A stretch of DNA of 64,000 nt from Trichuris trichiura (GCA_037903355.1 JBAJFE010000062.1:1426001-1490000), one strand, 5' to 3'. Shown: positions 9,690-21,747, counted from the stretch's first letter. Program-made: numbers and translations. The notes: generated by a model from the letters alone, not told the origin.

Positions 9690-11493
9690 TCGACAATGGA
9701 ATGTCGTCGTTTCGCCAACCTCTGTAGATCAGTTATCGAACCAAAATAACAATATAGAGAAACGACCTGCTGGATGTCAGCGGAAAACCACCTGCAGACG
9801 AAGAACATTTATTGCAAACATAAAGGCGAACTGCAGGAAGCGCAATTACTGTAACTTGTTTGCTCAAACGGCTGATATGATTTATTGCATCAAGTATGCT
9901 ACTTGAAACATTCATTTGCCGAAAGTCGTCCTACAGCCCTACAGACGTACGCTAAGAGAAAGCTGTAAAAACTACTGCATTTCACCATCTCAACTCATCC
10001 ATTGAAAACATAATGAACTCTGGCAGAATTAAAGGCATTCGGCTTGGAGACAAAAACAAGTAAAACTTTGAAGACAAACCTTCACTATACCTGCTTGGCA
10101 CTTTCAGACTAAAACCTACTCTGCAAGGTAAATGCATTTAACAGATCACTTTCAACGAAGCATGGTGAACTCAGCATTCCGACCTGCTTCATCCACTGTC
10201 ACTGCACACGAAAATTGTTACTTCTGCTCATGGAAAGCGCTGAACTAAAGTTCACTTTTTAATTAAGCAATTTTACCCCGAAGGGGCCCAAAACGTTTTG
10301 CATTCAGCACTAACACTGAGGCTTTCCAACTGAATGGGCCTGCGCACATAGCACTTGCATGATTCAGCGGCTCTGTGTTCTACGGTTTGGGACAGCGTGC
10401 CATCACGTAAGTCAGTAGGTGTTACGACATACGGCTTCAGCGAACAACGTTCAAGAGCTTATTTAATCTTTCTAGCTTTACGCGTCTGGAGGATTAGTAG
10501 GGACAATGCGACTTTTAGCTTTTCCAACTGCAGACGCGCTTAGGGTTTATCCCATCTTTCTTCCAAAGAAGTCAGTTTTGCTTGCTGTGGTATAGAATCC
10601 GCCAGTTTTACTTTTTTGCTGATAATTCACAATTTCGTAATTGATTTGCAGGTTGTCGTCTCTTCTTTTACGGAGCCAACCATCTGTTCACCGCTGCAAT
10701 GCTTCCTAAGCATTGGAAAGCGTCCATCCAGAGAAAGAGATGACGCCATAATCTGTTCCGCCGTTTTCGCACGTTTTCTGTAATTACGGCCACTGTGCTG
10801 CGAAACAGTAAGCAAAACGCGGAAGAAAAAAAATGTAAATTTTTCTTGTATCGAAGCTCTATGAAACGTAACGCAAAACTGTAAGCTATAAGTTCACGTA
10901 TGGTGACTTAATAAAAGTGTGCCAACATGGAAATATGGTTTAGGTTATCGTTGATAGCTGCCCAAAATGACGTTCCTTAACATGCTTACGACCATGCTTC
11001 AGTGGTATACGTACGTTGACTTTTTCACATCCTTACCTTTCAACGGTTACTGCACAGAGCATACTGCATTTCTTGTTCCGTTGCAGAATGCTTTCTACGT
11101 GTAGCTGACATTTTACGTTAAAAGAAGTTACGTATCCTATTGATTGAAGCCGTTATAATTGAATGGCTGACAGAAAAATGCAATGAAATCGCTGCAAGCT
11201 TATATGTTCTAGTTGAGATTCACAAGACGAAAAGAATGAACGTTTTTTGCAACGGGCACGTCGATTTCCGCCCCTGCAATCACAGTGTATCCGTATAATG
11301 CGATAATAGACTTGATAATGAGGATACATTAAATTTTGAATCCCTTCTCAACCCGCTTCCAACATGTAAGACGGACAGGACTATTGTTCTTCATGCTGAC
11401 AGTGGGCCAGGACAGACATGGAAGTTTACTTTTTTTCCTTATTAGGTATTTTACAGCATCTAGCCAGCGTACCAAAGTGACAAGGAAGAAAAC
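9690..11493. repeat. SL-array monomer segment carrying RNA gene B1
   Basis: Shares long blocks with the array at 20.2-24.9 kb and 26.9-28.5 kb, for example the block at 10960-11130 that recurs at 27960, 36360 and 45990. It ends at the gypsy insertion site. Apart from B1 I see only repeat sequence. Confidence 0.75.
10275..10345 (-). ncRNA. Class B Sm-type small RNA gene B1 (degenerate)
   Basis: Minus strand: a CCCC-TTC-GGGG terminal hairpin (10275-10286) preceded by AAACGTTTTGGG, a disturbed Sm site (other class B loci have AAATTTTTGGG). Upstream, CATTCAGTTGGA corresponds to TTCAGTCGGAG in better copies, but the GGAG/CTCC hairpin is lost. Probably a decayed copy. Confidence 0.35.
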
Positions 11494-11687
11494 TGTTTTA
11501 ACTCGGGCGTGCGTGAGGGAGCCATTCGACGTGAAGAACGTTTACTCGAGAAGCGCAAGTCAGAGAGACACAAAACGACTACTTCTAGCGCTACAGACAA
11601 TGACACGCACTGAGTCGTCCTGATTCGCAGGAGACACACACAGTAACGTGATAAGCAAGAGTAGTTTAAGTGTTGCTATATACAACA
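11494..11687 (-). repeat. Gypsy 3' LTR
   Basis: On the minus strand it begins TGTTGTATATAGCA (TATA-like) and ends GAGTTAAAACA; outside lies the AAAAC duplication. It matches 14088-14285. Confidence 0.85.
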
Positions 11688-11753
11688 CCTTCCCGCTGTA
11701 GATAGTCGAACGCAGATTTGTTATTGAGTTACAATGCGCGATACCCCGTCGGG

Positions 11754-12677
11754 CTAATATGACAGTCGTCGTGGTGGACGCCTATTTCTAGAAGAACGAC
11801 GAACTGTCGGTATTTGTCTACCAACTGCGTGGTTTGGATGATCTTTGTGCGGGATGCGTTCCTCTGGGGTCGCATCCTTAGCGGTTGGAAGTAGTAAATC
11901 AAACGTGTCGAACAGGGGGAGATCCGAATCCGTTTCGGTATTCCGTGCGACCGCGAGCCGTGACCGAATCTGATTTGCGTGTCTTCTCCACACTAGTCCG
12001 TTGACGCATACGTCATATAAGCAGTTTCCATGACGGCGAAGGACTTGTGCAGGTGTCCAACATAGTTTCGTAATTGACCGTCTGTAGTCGCGAACTATAA
12101 CGGCTTCACCTGGGAAGAACTCGCGTTTCTTGGCTCCGTGGTGCCTGTTAAACTGTTCCTGCATAGCGCGATCGCGCTCAGAGCCGACAGGTTGACGACT
12201 TGGGCGAAGTAAGCTTAACGACGTCCTGAGAGGTCGACCGAACAAGGTTTCCGCTGGGGAAACGTTGTTGATAGTCGGATTTGGTGCGGAACGATACGCG
12301 GGAAGAAACGTTTGCAAGTCTTCTATGCTTTCGTTTCTCCCTTTCATTTTGTGAAGCGCGCGTTTGAACGTATCTACGAAACGTTCAACTTGGCCATTGG
12401 ATTGTGGGTGGAACGGCGGAGACTTTAAGTGTTGAATTCCATTTGCGTCACACATCTCTTGGAATTCTGCAGAGCTGAACTGTGTGCCGTTATCAGTGAC
12501 AATGACCTCTGGTATGCCGAAGCGAGAAAATACTTCTTTGAGTAATCTCACCCTCGTCGCCAAATTGTTGTAACTCGAGCGTGCGTGAGGGAGCCAGTCG
12601 ACGTGAAGATCGTTTGATGCACTTAAGGCATGTATCTCAGGACTGCAGATCAGTGCCCGTTCATCCTCCGGCTGCAA
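11754..12677 (-). pseudogene. Gypsy integrase fused to an LTR-derived segment
   Basis: The frame of about 307 residues contains the catalytic part of a Ty3/gypsy integrase: VTDNGTQFSS and HPQSNGQVERF place the Asp and Glu 35 residues apart (D,D35E), followed by a C-terminal tail region. The first catalytic Asp and the HHCC zinc finger are missing. Instead, residues around HVDWLPHARSSYNNLATR are encoded by a fragment of LTR (about 12575-12612, like 14088-14130). The deletion that removed reverse transcriptase therefore joined LTR to integrase while keeping the frame open. It integrates nothing in this state. Confidence 0.8.
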
Positions 12678-12679
12678 GC

Positions 12680-13240
12680 CGGACTGTAGGTTGTTCAGCG
12701 GTTGGTCGTACAGACTAAGTTTGAAGATCCATTCTGCTCCGAGTTGGTTATTTCAGCTAATGTCTGACACGTAGCACGTTCCTGAGACGCTGTGAGTGCC
12801 GAAAGAATATGCACATCTGAAGCTACCTCGTAGTGGAATAGTGTCACCATTGTATGTCGTAGCTCTGACTGAAGAAGTGTCGCTAAGTGGCGGTGAGCCA
12901 AGTTGCTTCCAGATCTGCACAGAGATGATCGTCAGATCAGAACCGGTGTCAATCTGGAAGGTGACTGCCTTCTTCTCTGTATTCACTGAGATATGACGCC
13001 TGTAGACATTAGAACTGACCGAAGACAATTCATACGTGGAACTGACTCTTGGCGTTGTTTTTGCGCCTCTCTGTTGAAATTTCTTTCGGAAACTTACTTT
13101 TCTCTTAGCAGAAGGTAAGGTTTTAGCAGGTGAACAGAAACCTTCTTTGTGCCCCACGTCTCCACATCTGGTACAGACATGCGACTTATAAGGGCAGAAG
13201 CGAGTGTAGTGCCCTGCTCCACAGAGCCAGCAAGGCGTCT
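12680..13240 (-). pseudogene. Gypsy nucleocapsid zinc knuckles and aspartic protease
   Basis: In one minus-strand frame two CCHC knuckles (13224-13125: CWLCGAGHYTRFC and CTRCGDVGHKEGFC) are followed by a retropepsin with the active-site motif DTGSDLTIIS near 12940. A segment LGAEWI typical of the end of protease lies near 12740, and then the element jumps to integrase. Knuckles mark RNA packaging, the protease polyprotein cleavage. The frame is open but cut off before reverse transcriptase. Confidence 0.75.
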
Positions 13241-13582
13241 AGGGTTTCCGAGCAGGCTGTTTGTCTGGTGAGCGATGGCACTGAGTGAAAGAGCTTCGAG
13301 AGTTCCGTTTTGCTGCCACTTTGTCAACTTCCAGAGGGTTACTTCCAGCAGACTGTTGAACCATTTCTGTATCATACTTAAGGTTGCGAAGGTGATTACA
13401 TTCGTCCACGAGTTTGGCTATCGTGACATTTGGCTCTGTCTCGATTTTATTTAGAAGCTTCAGTCGAACAGCTGCGTCATTCGGAGACTGAAGACCGCAT
13501 ACAAAAATGAGACATTTAAAATTGTCCTCACTGAGCGTGCCCAGTTGGAAGCGCTGACATTCACGATTCCGCCATATGTGAT

Positions 13583-14152
13583 TTAGTCATCATGCGCGTT
13601 CTTTGTTAGTTTCAAGCATCGATAGCGTGCGTTGAAGAGTGAACGCTGCTGTCCGAACATCTGCGTGAGAATGTTAACTGTCTCGTCAAAGCGAACATTA
13701 CGAGGGTGACGCGGCAGAATGTCGTCAGCATACTTCTTGTGTACATTTGTCCGTAACTTGCGTAGCAGCAACCGAACGCGTGCTGCATCATCGAGCTCAG
13801 CGGCTTCAATGTTGAAGAAGTCTTCGTAGCGTGAAAACCAGGCTTCGAAAGTGTCTTCTGTGCTAGAGTCATAATCAAATTCTGAGATGCTTGCTGCCAG
13901 CTTGTCCAGAGTACAACCACCTTTTCGGTGGACGCTTGAGACAGACTGAGCAGTTGTAAAGTTTCGACGAACTGTTCCTGGAACTGGGCAAACTGTTGCA
14001 GGGTTTGCTGCTGTGTAGCGAGGATCGACTGCAGGTCCGCTTTGGAGTGTGCCATGTTGTGAGAGTTCTGTAACCTCGTCGCTAAATTGTTGTAACTCGG
14101 GCGTGCGTGAGGGAGCCAGTCGACGTGAAGAACGTTTACTCGAGAAGCGCAA
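13583..14152 (-). pseudogene. Gypsy gag-like region
   Basis: The reading frame contains FEAWFSRYEDFF and a following helical segment RVRLLLRKLRTNVHKKYAD, typical of gypsy capsid/gag proteins of invertebrates. Its start overlaps the 5' LTR; the real start is probably the ATG near 14055 (MAHSKADLQ in the other frame), implying a frameshift between gag segments. Sequence between here and the zinc knuckles is broken. Confidence 0.65.
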
Positions 14153-14285
14153 GTCAGAGAGAGAGACACAAAACGACTACTCCTAGCGCTACAGACAAAG
14201 ACACCCACTGTGTCGTCCTGATTCGCAGGAGACACTCACAGTAACGTGATAAGCAAGAGTATTTTGAGTGCTGCTATATAAAACA
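14088..14285 (-). repeat. Gypsy 5' LTR
   Basis: On the minus strand it runs from TGTTTTATATAGCAG to GTTACAACA and is followed by the internal region. It matches 11494-11687. Confidence 0.85.
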
Positions 14286-16590
14286 AAAACGAAAAAGTTA
14301 AGGGCATAATAAGCATGCCGGGTTCATGAGTACATAGTCGATCAATGATTCAACGCGTTTATAGTCGATCTTCTGGTTCACGGATAGCTTTCTGTCGTTC
14401 CCTGTGACTTATGCAAAGCAGCAGAAAGTGACTATGCTGGCCAGCTTCAGGCACGATCATTGTCATATGCTATGGGGATGCCGAGTGAGAACAAAATTTT
14501 CCGTCCACAATGAACTGTCATCGTTTCGGCTACCTCCGCAGATCAATTCTCGAACAAAAATAATAATACGAAGAAGAGGCTTGCTCGATATCAGCGGAAA
14601 ACTAGCCGCAGACGGAAAACATTTGTTGCAAACATAAACGCTAACCGCACGAAGCGCAATTACCGTAGCTTGTTTATTCAAACGGCTGATATGGTTTATG
14701 GTAGTAAATATGCTACTGGAAACGTTCATTTCCTTAAGGTTGCCCTACAACGCTACGGACGTACGCTAAGAGAAAAGTATACAAATTATTGCACTTCACT
14801 ATCTCAACTCATCCATAGTGAAAATAATGAACTTCGGCTGGCTTGGGGTCAAAAGCAAGCAAAACGTTGCAAGTAAATTTTCAGTACACCTGCTTAGCGC
14901 TTTCCAAATTCAATCAGCAATGGTGACCGCAATAGCGCTTCTTTAACGATGTGCAGGTTTATTAAGAAAAAGGTGCGTCATCATGCGGCGTGAGTCAGTC
15001 ATTGAAGACAGGTCATTTTGCATCGGGTGTGCATTCATGCTATTCTCTGTTTATGATAGGCTGCAAGAGCAACCGCGCGACGTCAACGTCCATAGCGAGC
15101 TCCACTGAAGAACATGACACAAACATTATTACGCATACCCATTCACGATTCTTACATCACCATTCATGGTACTAAATGTAAACTTTTCGCCCCACAGGGG
15201 GCCACAAAAATTTGCACTTTTGTTCAGGTTCAAGAGTAGATCCTCCCATTGACGAGAGAAACCCTCTGAACGTGAACACGTGCCGCGATTTTTATTTGTC
15301 CTTTTATGTTAATTTGTTTGAAACTGCTTTCCGTTCAAATCTACTAGAGCAGTAGCAGCAACCAACGTATAAGAGGTTTACTTCACTTCGATTCATTCTA
15401 ATTTTCATCGGTGCGCAGTGTAATCGCTTCATAATTCTTCTGAACAAAACTGTCGCGCAGAAATATCCAACAGTTGTGCGCAATCAATACTAACGAACTG
15501 TACACGCGTGGAGGGCGATTGAAAATTCAACCTCCCACTGTGAATTGAAGCATAGCGCTGAGGCGATGTTGACAAAGCATCTGACCACGCAAAAAAAGAA
15601 GAAGAAGAAAAAACCCTCAAAATGCCCTGGCTCACTCTTCAAAGAAGCGTTTTTAGGTACTGTTTGGGTGCCCTACTGATAACAAAGTAAATTTGTTGAA
15701 AACACTATGATTCGTCATACAAAACACGCCTGAAAATCACCTCAGTCCTAACAGCGTACGCGTCAGGCTAACGCAGAAAATTCGAAGCTACTATAGGCTT
15801 TTTAATCATTACACTTTCACACCATTTTGAACGCATAGTCCGCATAGTCTCTTTCGAAGAATGATTAACTTTTAAACCCTTTTAAGATGTAGCTATCGCT
15901 TTTTGTCGTGCTTACACGGATTCCAAGTTCAATGAATCCACTTCCTCATATGTAAGTCCAATAGAAATACCACTCTGGCAGAGCATGAAGTGCAGCAGCG
16001 AAGACTGGGATGCTTCTTTTGCAGTGTTTGTATGGAGAATGGACGAGAAAACTTTACGGTACTTCCAAAGACTTTAGAACATAGGTTCTCAAAGTGGGCG
16101 ATGGGAACCCCATGCGGGGGTGTTGGGAATCACATAATAGGAACTCTGGCAAAATTATTCCTAACGCAGGAGGGCTATCAGAGAGACCGCCGTAAGAATG
16201 CTGACTGTTCACAAAGGCAACGGCACTTCTTTGCACCCAATCATTGCTGTTCGCGTCAAAAAAATACTAGTGAAGCAAAGCGCTACTGGTCTCTGAATTG
16301 TTGAATTAGCTTGCAAATAATCAAAGCCATGTTCTGAAGATTTTATTTTCTGTGAGCCCAATCTTATTGCTGTGAATTAGCAAACTTATATTTCAAATGT
16401 CCATTTTGCAGCAAGGTTTTCCTTGTCTATGCGCTTCCAGGTTTCCTCAGAGAAAGTATGTCTAATGATTTAAAAGTGTTCTGATGCTGTGGAATCATTA
16501 GAACAGGCACATTCACTTTTGGTTTTGTTACCCATTATGGTCATGAGCAAGCGTGGTTAGCTCAGTCGTTAGCTGAACTCTTTCTTGACT
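14286..16590. repeat. SL-array monomer segment carrying RNA gene A1
   Basis: The monomer resumes at the gypsy site. A block at 14388-14500 (starting GCTTTCTGTCG) recurs at 29987 and 39573 and, inverted, at 49441-49537. A short GAA-repeat tract (15597-15612) lies about 310 bp from A1, as it does near the other class A genes. The 16080-16590 part is less similar to other units and holds no recognised gene. Confidence 0.75.
15187..15284 (-). ncRNA. Class A RNA gene A1: spliced-leader (SL) RNA-like
   Basis: Read on the minus strand, the RNA would start at 15284 with GGCACG. Exactly 22 nt later (15263) comes a donor, AGAGG|GTTTC. SL bases GCAC and TGTTCA pair with TGAACA and GTGC (15223-15214) just before an Sm-type site AAATTTTTG (15213-15205), which is followed by a terminal hairpin GCCCC/GGGGC (15202-15189). 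A 22-nt leader starting GG, a donor within a small hairpin, a middle stem-loop, an Sm site and a 3' hairpin are the known plan of nematode SL RNAs (about 100 nt). The leader is unlike C. elegans SL1. It would donate its leader to pre-mRNAs by trans-splicing. A conserved upstream block (about 15345-15380) may be its promoter element. Transcription is not shown. Confidence 0.62.
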
Positions 16591-16593
16591 AAA

Positions 16594-16980
16594 TACGAGG
16601 GATGCCAAGAAAGTTCCCGGAAAAACGGTGCAGTGTCTAACAGGGCGCCAACCGATACGCCAAAACATGTTCAATCTTATCTCCGTTATCTTCGAGCTTA
16701 TACGGAGAGGCAGCCTTATCTGGCGCTGCGCCAGTGTGGCACAAGGCACTCCTAAAGTAATCATTTTTTCATGATATGGAAAATCTTCGTTTTGAGGTCA
16801 TAGCTATCATTAAGTTTTTATCCACGTTTGGTTGGCAGCCGAGGAAAATTATTCATTCTTTGCAGCAGGATTACGCAAGTAGTGCACCATCTAAGCCGGT
16901 TCTCTATGAGTGGATAGGACGTTTCAAGGAGGGCAGAGAAACCATCGAAGATGACCGGAGTAGAAGTCTTTTCTTCACGA
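16594..16980 (+). mobile_element. Mariner-like element, 3'-truncated
   Basis: Begins TACGAGGGATGCC-AAGAAAGTTCCCGG, a typical mariner terminal repeat, with TA at 16594-16595. Bases 16776-16960 encode the start of a SETMAR/mariner-type transposase: a helix-turn-helix with IKFLSTFGWQPRKIIHSLQQ, then SAPSKPVLYEWIGRFKEGR and the ETIEDD motif. Similarity stops soon after, and no catalytic domain or second terminal repeat is present, so it is a dead fragment. Confidence 0.75.
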
Positions 16981-17149
16981 TTTTTCTACGAAGAGTGGTA
17001 TTGCAAAAATTTTCCCACGGGAGGCGATAGAGCGATAACGTTTGACAACGCATGCTTTCGAGCTAAAATTCTCTGCAGGAACCTTGCCCAGTTTTAATTT
17101 TACACTGATAATATGCTATTTCGTAACGGATCTGCAGGTTATCGTCTTT

Positions 17150-20100
17150 CCAAAACGGCCAACGAAAGAAAATAAGATACCACTGAAACATTATTTCAAT
17201 TTCACTGCTTTGGAATGTAAAAGCACTACTTTTCACGACGTGATTAACAAGCGAATTGTGAATGAAATTTATGTACGCAATTGGCTTATTCTTTTTCAGA
17301 AATTTTATTACACCGAAGCAAGACTTTTTTCGTCAATGATCACGTGCCATCTTCCTACGACACGACTTATCACGTAGCTTAACAGTGGGCACTTATGCAG
17401 GCCGAAACTATCGATCGCAGATGTACGGAATCAAACGACAATTACTAACCACATGAAGAAGCAGCTAAATCAGTAATGTGCACAATTTGCTTTCCACCAT
17501 TGCAGTGTACGTTGCATAGTATCTTCCGGCTGATATTTTGGCTTGTAATTTAGCAGCAGTCTAGCTTTCATTGAATTAACGTACAGATAACGACGGCAAA
17601 AGTAGTCAAACGTAGAGATGTTTGGAAGGTCAAAATTACTGGTTGATCCGAATATCAACCATATAAGCTTCAAAAACAACTGGACCAAACACACCATCGC
17701 CAGTGTGGGCAGATAAGGTAAAGGTAACTGTTTAAGTTGATAACCGCTTGCCTCCACAAATGGCTTGAGAAAGGTATAAAAATTACTTGGAGTTGTACAC
17801 TCGTTGCAATTCACTACTTCTCCATTGCACTCATCCGGATGTAATTTCAGCATATCAGCAGCCAGCAAATGCATGTACGCCACGTTTCCCGCGTACGTTG
17901 TTTCCAAAACTCCTCCAGCAGCAATATGAGGCATAAAGCCATACTTACGACAAAGCCGCATTACTTCTGGCAAGAAAAAATTTTCCCCTTCTCCGTACAT
18001 CAAAGTTGGGCGAATTGCAATTACCTTTACGCTGCTACCTAAAAGAAGACAAGTCATTTTCGTTTACAGCGTTCTTAGCTTAAGCTGAAGATTTCCCGAG
18101 TAATAAACAAATCAGTTCAACTGAGCTCGCAAACAATGAGCGAAAAACTAGCAATTACCACATAGTTACGCAGGTGAGCGTCCGAAGACAACTGAATAAT
18201 TACGACAAAGCAATACGCACTGAAATCTGAAAGCATGATAAGAAAAAGACAGTTATAAATAAAAAAAATAAATGCAGGCTGTCCAACAAGGCATTGTTTT
18301 CGTCTTCAAGTAGAAAATCAAGAAAGAATTTAAACTTAAAAATGAACTTGGACATAATTAATTCACTCTCACGTCAGTAGAATTTCTGCTTATTGCATTA
18401 GCCATCATACCGTCCACAAATTTGGGCCCATTCTTGGAACACAGCCAGTTTTCACTTCGATACTTTGATTCCCCGTATTCCCTGAGAAGCCAGTATCGCC
18501 TGTCGATAGATTTGGTCGTGCTTTTCTCGCTAAGCCCAGCACAGTCCTCATAGCCCAAAGATGCAAACGCGTCGCCAGTGTAAATCAAGTAGGGAATGCG
18601 GTGTCTGACCATGGAGAAGACAAGTTGCTTTGTGGCTTAAAAGAGTACTTGAGACAGGTTGCTAGCCGAGCAAACGCCATTACCTTGAAAGTTGTCCTCC
18701 ATGTATTTTTGCCTGTCTGCATACATGCCAAATTCGAACTGCCGGGCGGCAGTGTGAAAAACGATAGTAGCTCCAGTAAGGGGTTCGTCAATTTCGTCTT
18801 CTTCCACTATGTCGGCAATGAACTCCTTGACTGGAATGCTCTCATTATAATCTGAAAGAGCAACTGCTTAATGTTATGCAACAATGCGAGTTCATTCAAC
18901 TGAGAATTTTCCGAAAAGGCTTTTTGTCGATCACTCGGATTTCGTCGACTTTGTCAGCCCATAGTTCCTGTATCTCTCGTATGAGATGCTGGCTTAGGAA
19001 TCCGCTGCCACCTGTTATTACTACAATATCCTTGGCCATGGTTAATTGTTCTGATCACACCACTGTAACGTATTATACAACTATCGTGATACTTATGTAG
19101 GTCGTCTTAAACAAACTTCCTTAGCAGCTGAACGAAAACCAAAATTAATGCTTCATTTCTTCTATCCAGCGAATATATATGCTCTATGGCCGTGATGTCG
19201 ACAACGCAACGTTGACATGTTGCCAAGAATCGAAAACGAAGAAACTGAACTCAAGTGACCTATGGTTGGAAACTAGTTTGAAAGACGGCATTCTCCAATG
19301 GCGGAAACAAAAATATGGAGGTCATCGTGCTAAAGTCAAATACGGTTAGACATGCTAGGTAACTCCATGTTGCGACGTATTCCCACGTTAACGTCTATGC
19401 GGAAAGTGCATTTATTCTTTTTTCTCGCAGCATACCACTTTAACAAAAACTTTACTTTTTCAGTCGGACAATTTTCCTTTTCGTAAAAATGATTCACGAA
19501 CGAGGAAGGAAAGTATTCCTTACCTGCCTGTGTTAAAAACAGATTGTTTGCCCGAAGCGGTTCCAGATAGCGACATAGGAAGTTCTCAGTTGAAACAGGT
19601 CTTAGTTTCAAGCGTGAACCAGAATCTTTTTACCATTTTCTTTAAGGCAGACTGAAAGAAAAAATGTTGTTCTCATTTAGCCCGTCTCGTCAAAAAGGGC
19701 AGCTTTGGCCACGTTAGCAACTTCACCACTTCATAGGTGTTGTCCTTGCCGTATAGGGACTTGCTATGAAATATCATAGAATCACACTGCTGCTGCGCAT
19801 TATCTGGCTGCTGCCACTGAGAAGATCATCAAAAAAGCTGTCCATTGCGGAAACGTAGTTTATACTTCCATTTTCAAACAGTGAATTACATATACCAGTT
19901 TTGTTCAAATGATGACAACATCAATGAATAATACGGAATCCTGCAGCAACGTCAAGTTGCAGGGACATCATGAGAAGTCGCTTTTTCCATACTTAATTGT
20001 AACGCCAGTCCGTTGGTACAGCATTTGTTTCATTAGCTTTCGGGAACTTAAAGACTGGTAATAAACGAGCTGCACTGAAGGCCTTCATGTAAACTTTTTC

Positions 20101-20560
20101 AATTCGGTAAGAAGCATTTAATCTTCAAGATCACACATAATGAGAAGGGAGAAGTATGGTATAAGAAATTACGTTGACAATGGAATGTCATCATTTCGCC
20201 AACCTCTGTAGATCAATTATCGAACCAAAATAACAATACGGAGAAACGACTTCTTCGATGTCAGCGGAAACCCACTTACAGACAAAAAACATTTATTGCA
20301 AACGTAAAGGCAAACTGCAGGAAGCGCAGTTTCTGTAACTTGTTTACTCAAACGGCTAATATGGTTTATTGTAGCAAATATGCTAGTTAAAACGTTCATT
20401 CCCCGAAAGTCGTCATACAGCCCTACCGACGTCCGCTAAGAGAATGCTGTAAAAACTGCTGCATTTCACCATCTCAACTCATCCATTGAAAACATAATGA
20501 GCTCTAAGAGAACAAACGGCGTTTGGCTTTGATACAAAAACTAGCAAGACTTTGAAGACA
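17150..20560. repeat. Segmental duplication, copy 2 (3beta-HSD block)
   Basis: Counterpart of 5402-10100, without the foldback and Tigger insertions. It begins soon after a short piece of array monomer (17080-17145), so the block is embedded in the array. The part beyond the gene's start (19040-20200) is conserved between copies but shows no convincing frame. Confidence 0.85.
17470..19039 (-). CDS. 3beta-HSD-like protein, copy 2, key residues lost
   Basis: The same four-exon structure as copy 1: 19039-18901, 18851-18684, 18635-18373 and 18024-17470. Intact splice sites and the same 1125-bp coding length give 374 aa. The frame is open, yet two normally invariant positions differ: the third glycine of the NAD motif is Ser (TGGSGFLS, residue 16) and the catalytic serine at 123 is Gly (YTGD). 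Tyr156 and Lys160 are kept. The protein is probably transcribed and folded if expressed, but poor at catalysis; a pseudoenzyme, a changed specificity or an early pseudogene are all possible. Intron 3 is 348 bp because it lacks the foldback insertion. Confidence 0.82.
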
Positions 20561-20867
20561 AACCATCACTTTGCCTGCTTGCCGCTTTCGAAATTCAATC
20601 GGCAACTATGGCTGCAACTGCAGCTCTTTAAAGATGCGCAGGTTCGTTCAGAAAAAGACGCGTGATCATAAGGCATGAGTCAGTCATAGAAGACTGGCAT
20701 TGGGTGCGTTTATCCCGTTTTCCATCAGCACTGGCTTACAAAAACTAAGCACGCGACATCAAGGCGAATACGGAGCATCAGGTAAGACCATAATTGAAAG
20801 CTCGCAATTTGCAACTGCCCTTTGATAACTATTTATATTATTACTCACACTATTTAATGTCAGAGTG

Positions 20868-20963
20868 TCACCTCAAAAAGGGCCACAAAAATTTGCACAT
20901 TTTGGGATTCAAGAGAAAGTCTTCCGTTGGTCACGAGAAACCCTCCAAATCCCAAAACGCGTT
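20868..20963 (-). ncRNA. Class A SL RNA-like gene A2 (degenerate)
   Basis: Minus strand: donor GGAGG|GTTTC at 20942/20941, a 10-bp pairing TTTTGGGATT with AATCCCAAAA, and Sm site AAATTTTTG. The 22-nt position falls on AACGCG rather than GG, and the terminal hairpin (GGCCCTTTTTGAGGTG) is weak. It has kept base pairing different in sequence from A1 and A3, so it was once functional, but is now doubtful. Confidence 0.45.
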
Positions 20964-21747
20964 TTGTGCTTTTCGGAGTCTGGTTCAATCTTTCTCGTTC
21001 GTCCATGCTAAAGCAAGATTAGCAACGAGCGTACGCTGGGTTTACTACACATCAACGCATCTCAATGTTCACCGATGCGCATTCTAACCGCTTCATAATT
21101 CTTCCGAACAAAACTATCGCGCAGAAATATCCAACGATGGCGAGCAATCAATCCTAAAAAGCTCTACAGGCGTGGAAAACGATTGAAATTTCAATTTCCC
21201 ATTGTATGTTGAAGCTTAGCGCTGATGCGATGCTGACAAAACATCTGCCCAACCAGGAAGAGGAAGAAGACGACGAAAATCTTGGGTGCCCTACTGATCA
21301 GAAAGTAAATTTATTGAAAACATTGATTCGTCAAACAAAACACGCCCGAAAATCACGTCAGTCCTAATAGCGTACACGTCAGGCTAACGCAGAAACTTCG
21401 AAGACACCATAGACTTTTTAATCATTGCACTTTCTCGCAGTTTTAAACTCAAAATTCGAATATTCTCGGAGAACGGTTGACTGAAGATTAAGCTATCGCT
21501 TTCTGTCATGCTTACACAGATTCCAAGTTAAGTCAATCCATTTCCTCATACGTAAGCAGAACAGAAATACCGTCCTGGCAGTGCAGGAAAAGCAGCAGCG
21601 AAGATCCGGACGCTTCCTTTGCAGCCCTTGTTTGCAGAACGGACAGGAAAACTTTACGGTACTTTCAAAGACTCAGAAGCCTTTCCAGAGAACTTTTGAA
21701 GAAATCTTCAAAGTCTTTTTGGAAAGCCAAGATTTTTAGTGACCAAT

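Larger units (their letters stand above)
5402..10100. repeat. Segmental duplication, copy 1 (3beta-HSD block)
   Basis: This block recurs at about 17150-20560 with high identity, at an offset of 11745 bp (left part) or 11448 bp (right part). The difference is the foldback insertion and a few small gaps in copy 1. Copy 1 additionally holds a 969-bp Tigger derivative absent from copy 2. Toward 9700 the block passes into sequence shared with the SL-type tandem array. The 9176-9700 part holds no gene I can recognise. Confidence 0.85.
11494..14285 (-). mobile_element. Ty3/gypsy LTR retrotransposon, internally deleted
   Basis: Direct LTRs at 11494-11687 and 14088-14285 enclose a minus-strand interior, flanked by the 5-bp duplication AAAAC (11489-11493 and 14286-14290). 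The same site in other array units (for example near 28495) is empty. In minus-strand order the interior has a gag region, CCHC zinc knuckles, an aspartic protease and an integrase, with a purine-rich tract (rc of 11688-11699) next to the 3' LTR. Reverse transcriptase and RNase H are absent, so it is non-autonomous. The LTR pair is slightly diverged (194 versus 198 bp). Confidence 0.88.

Noticed and set aside
16080..16330. A hAT-like end (GGTTCTCAAAGTGGG) after A1.
   Set aside because: No matching second end or target duplication found; could be chance within diverged monomer.
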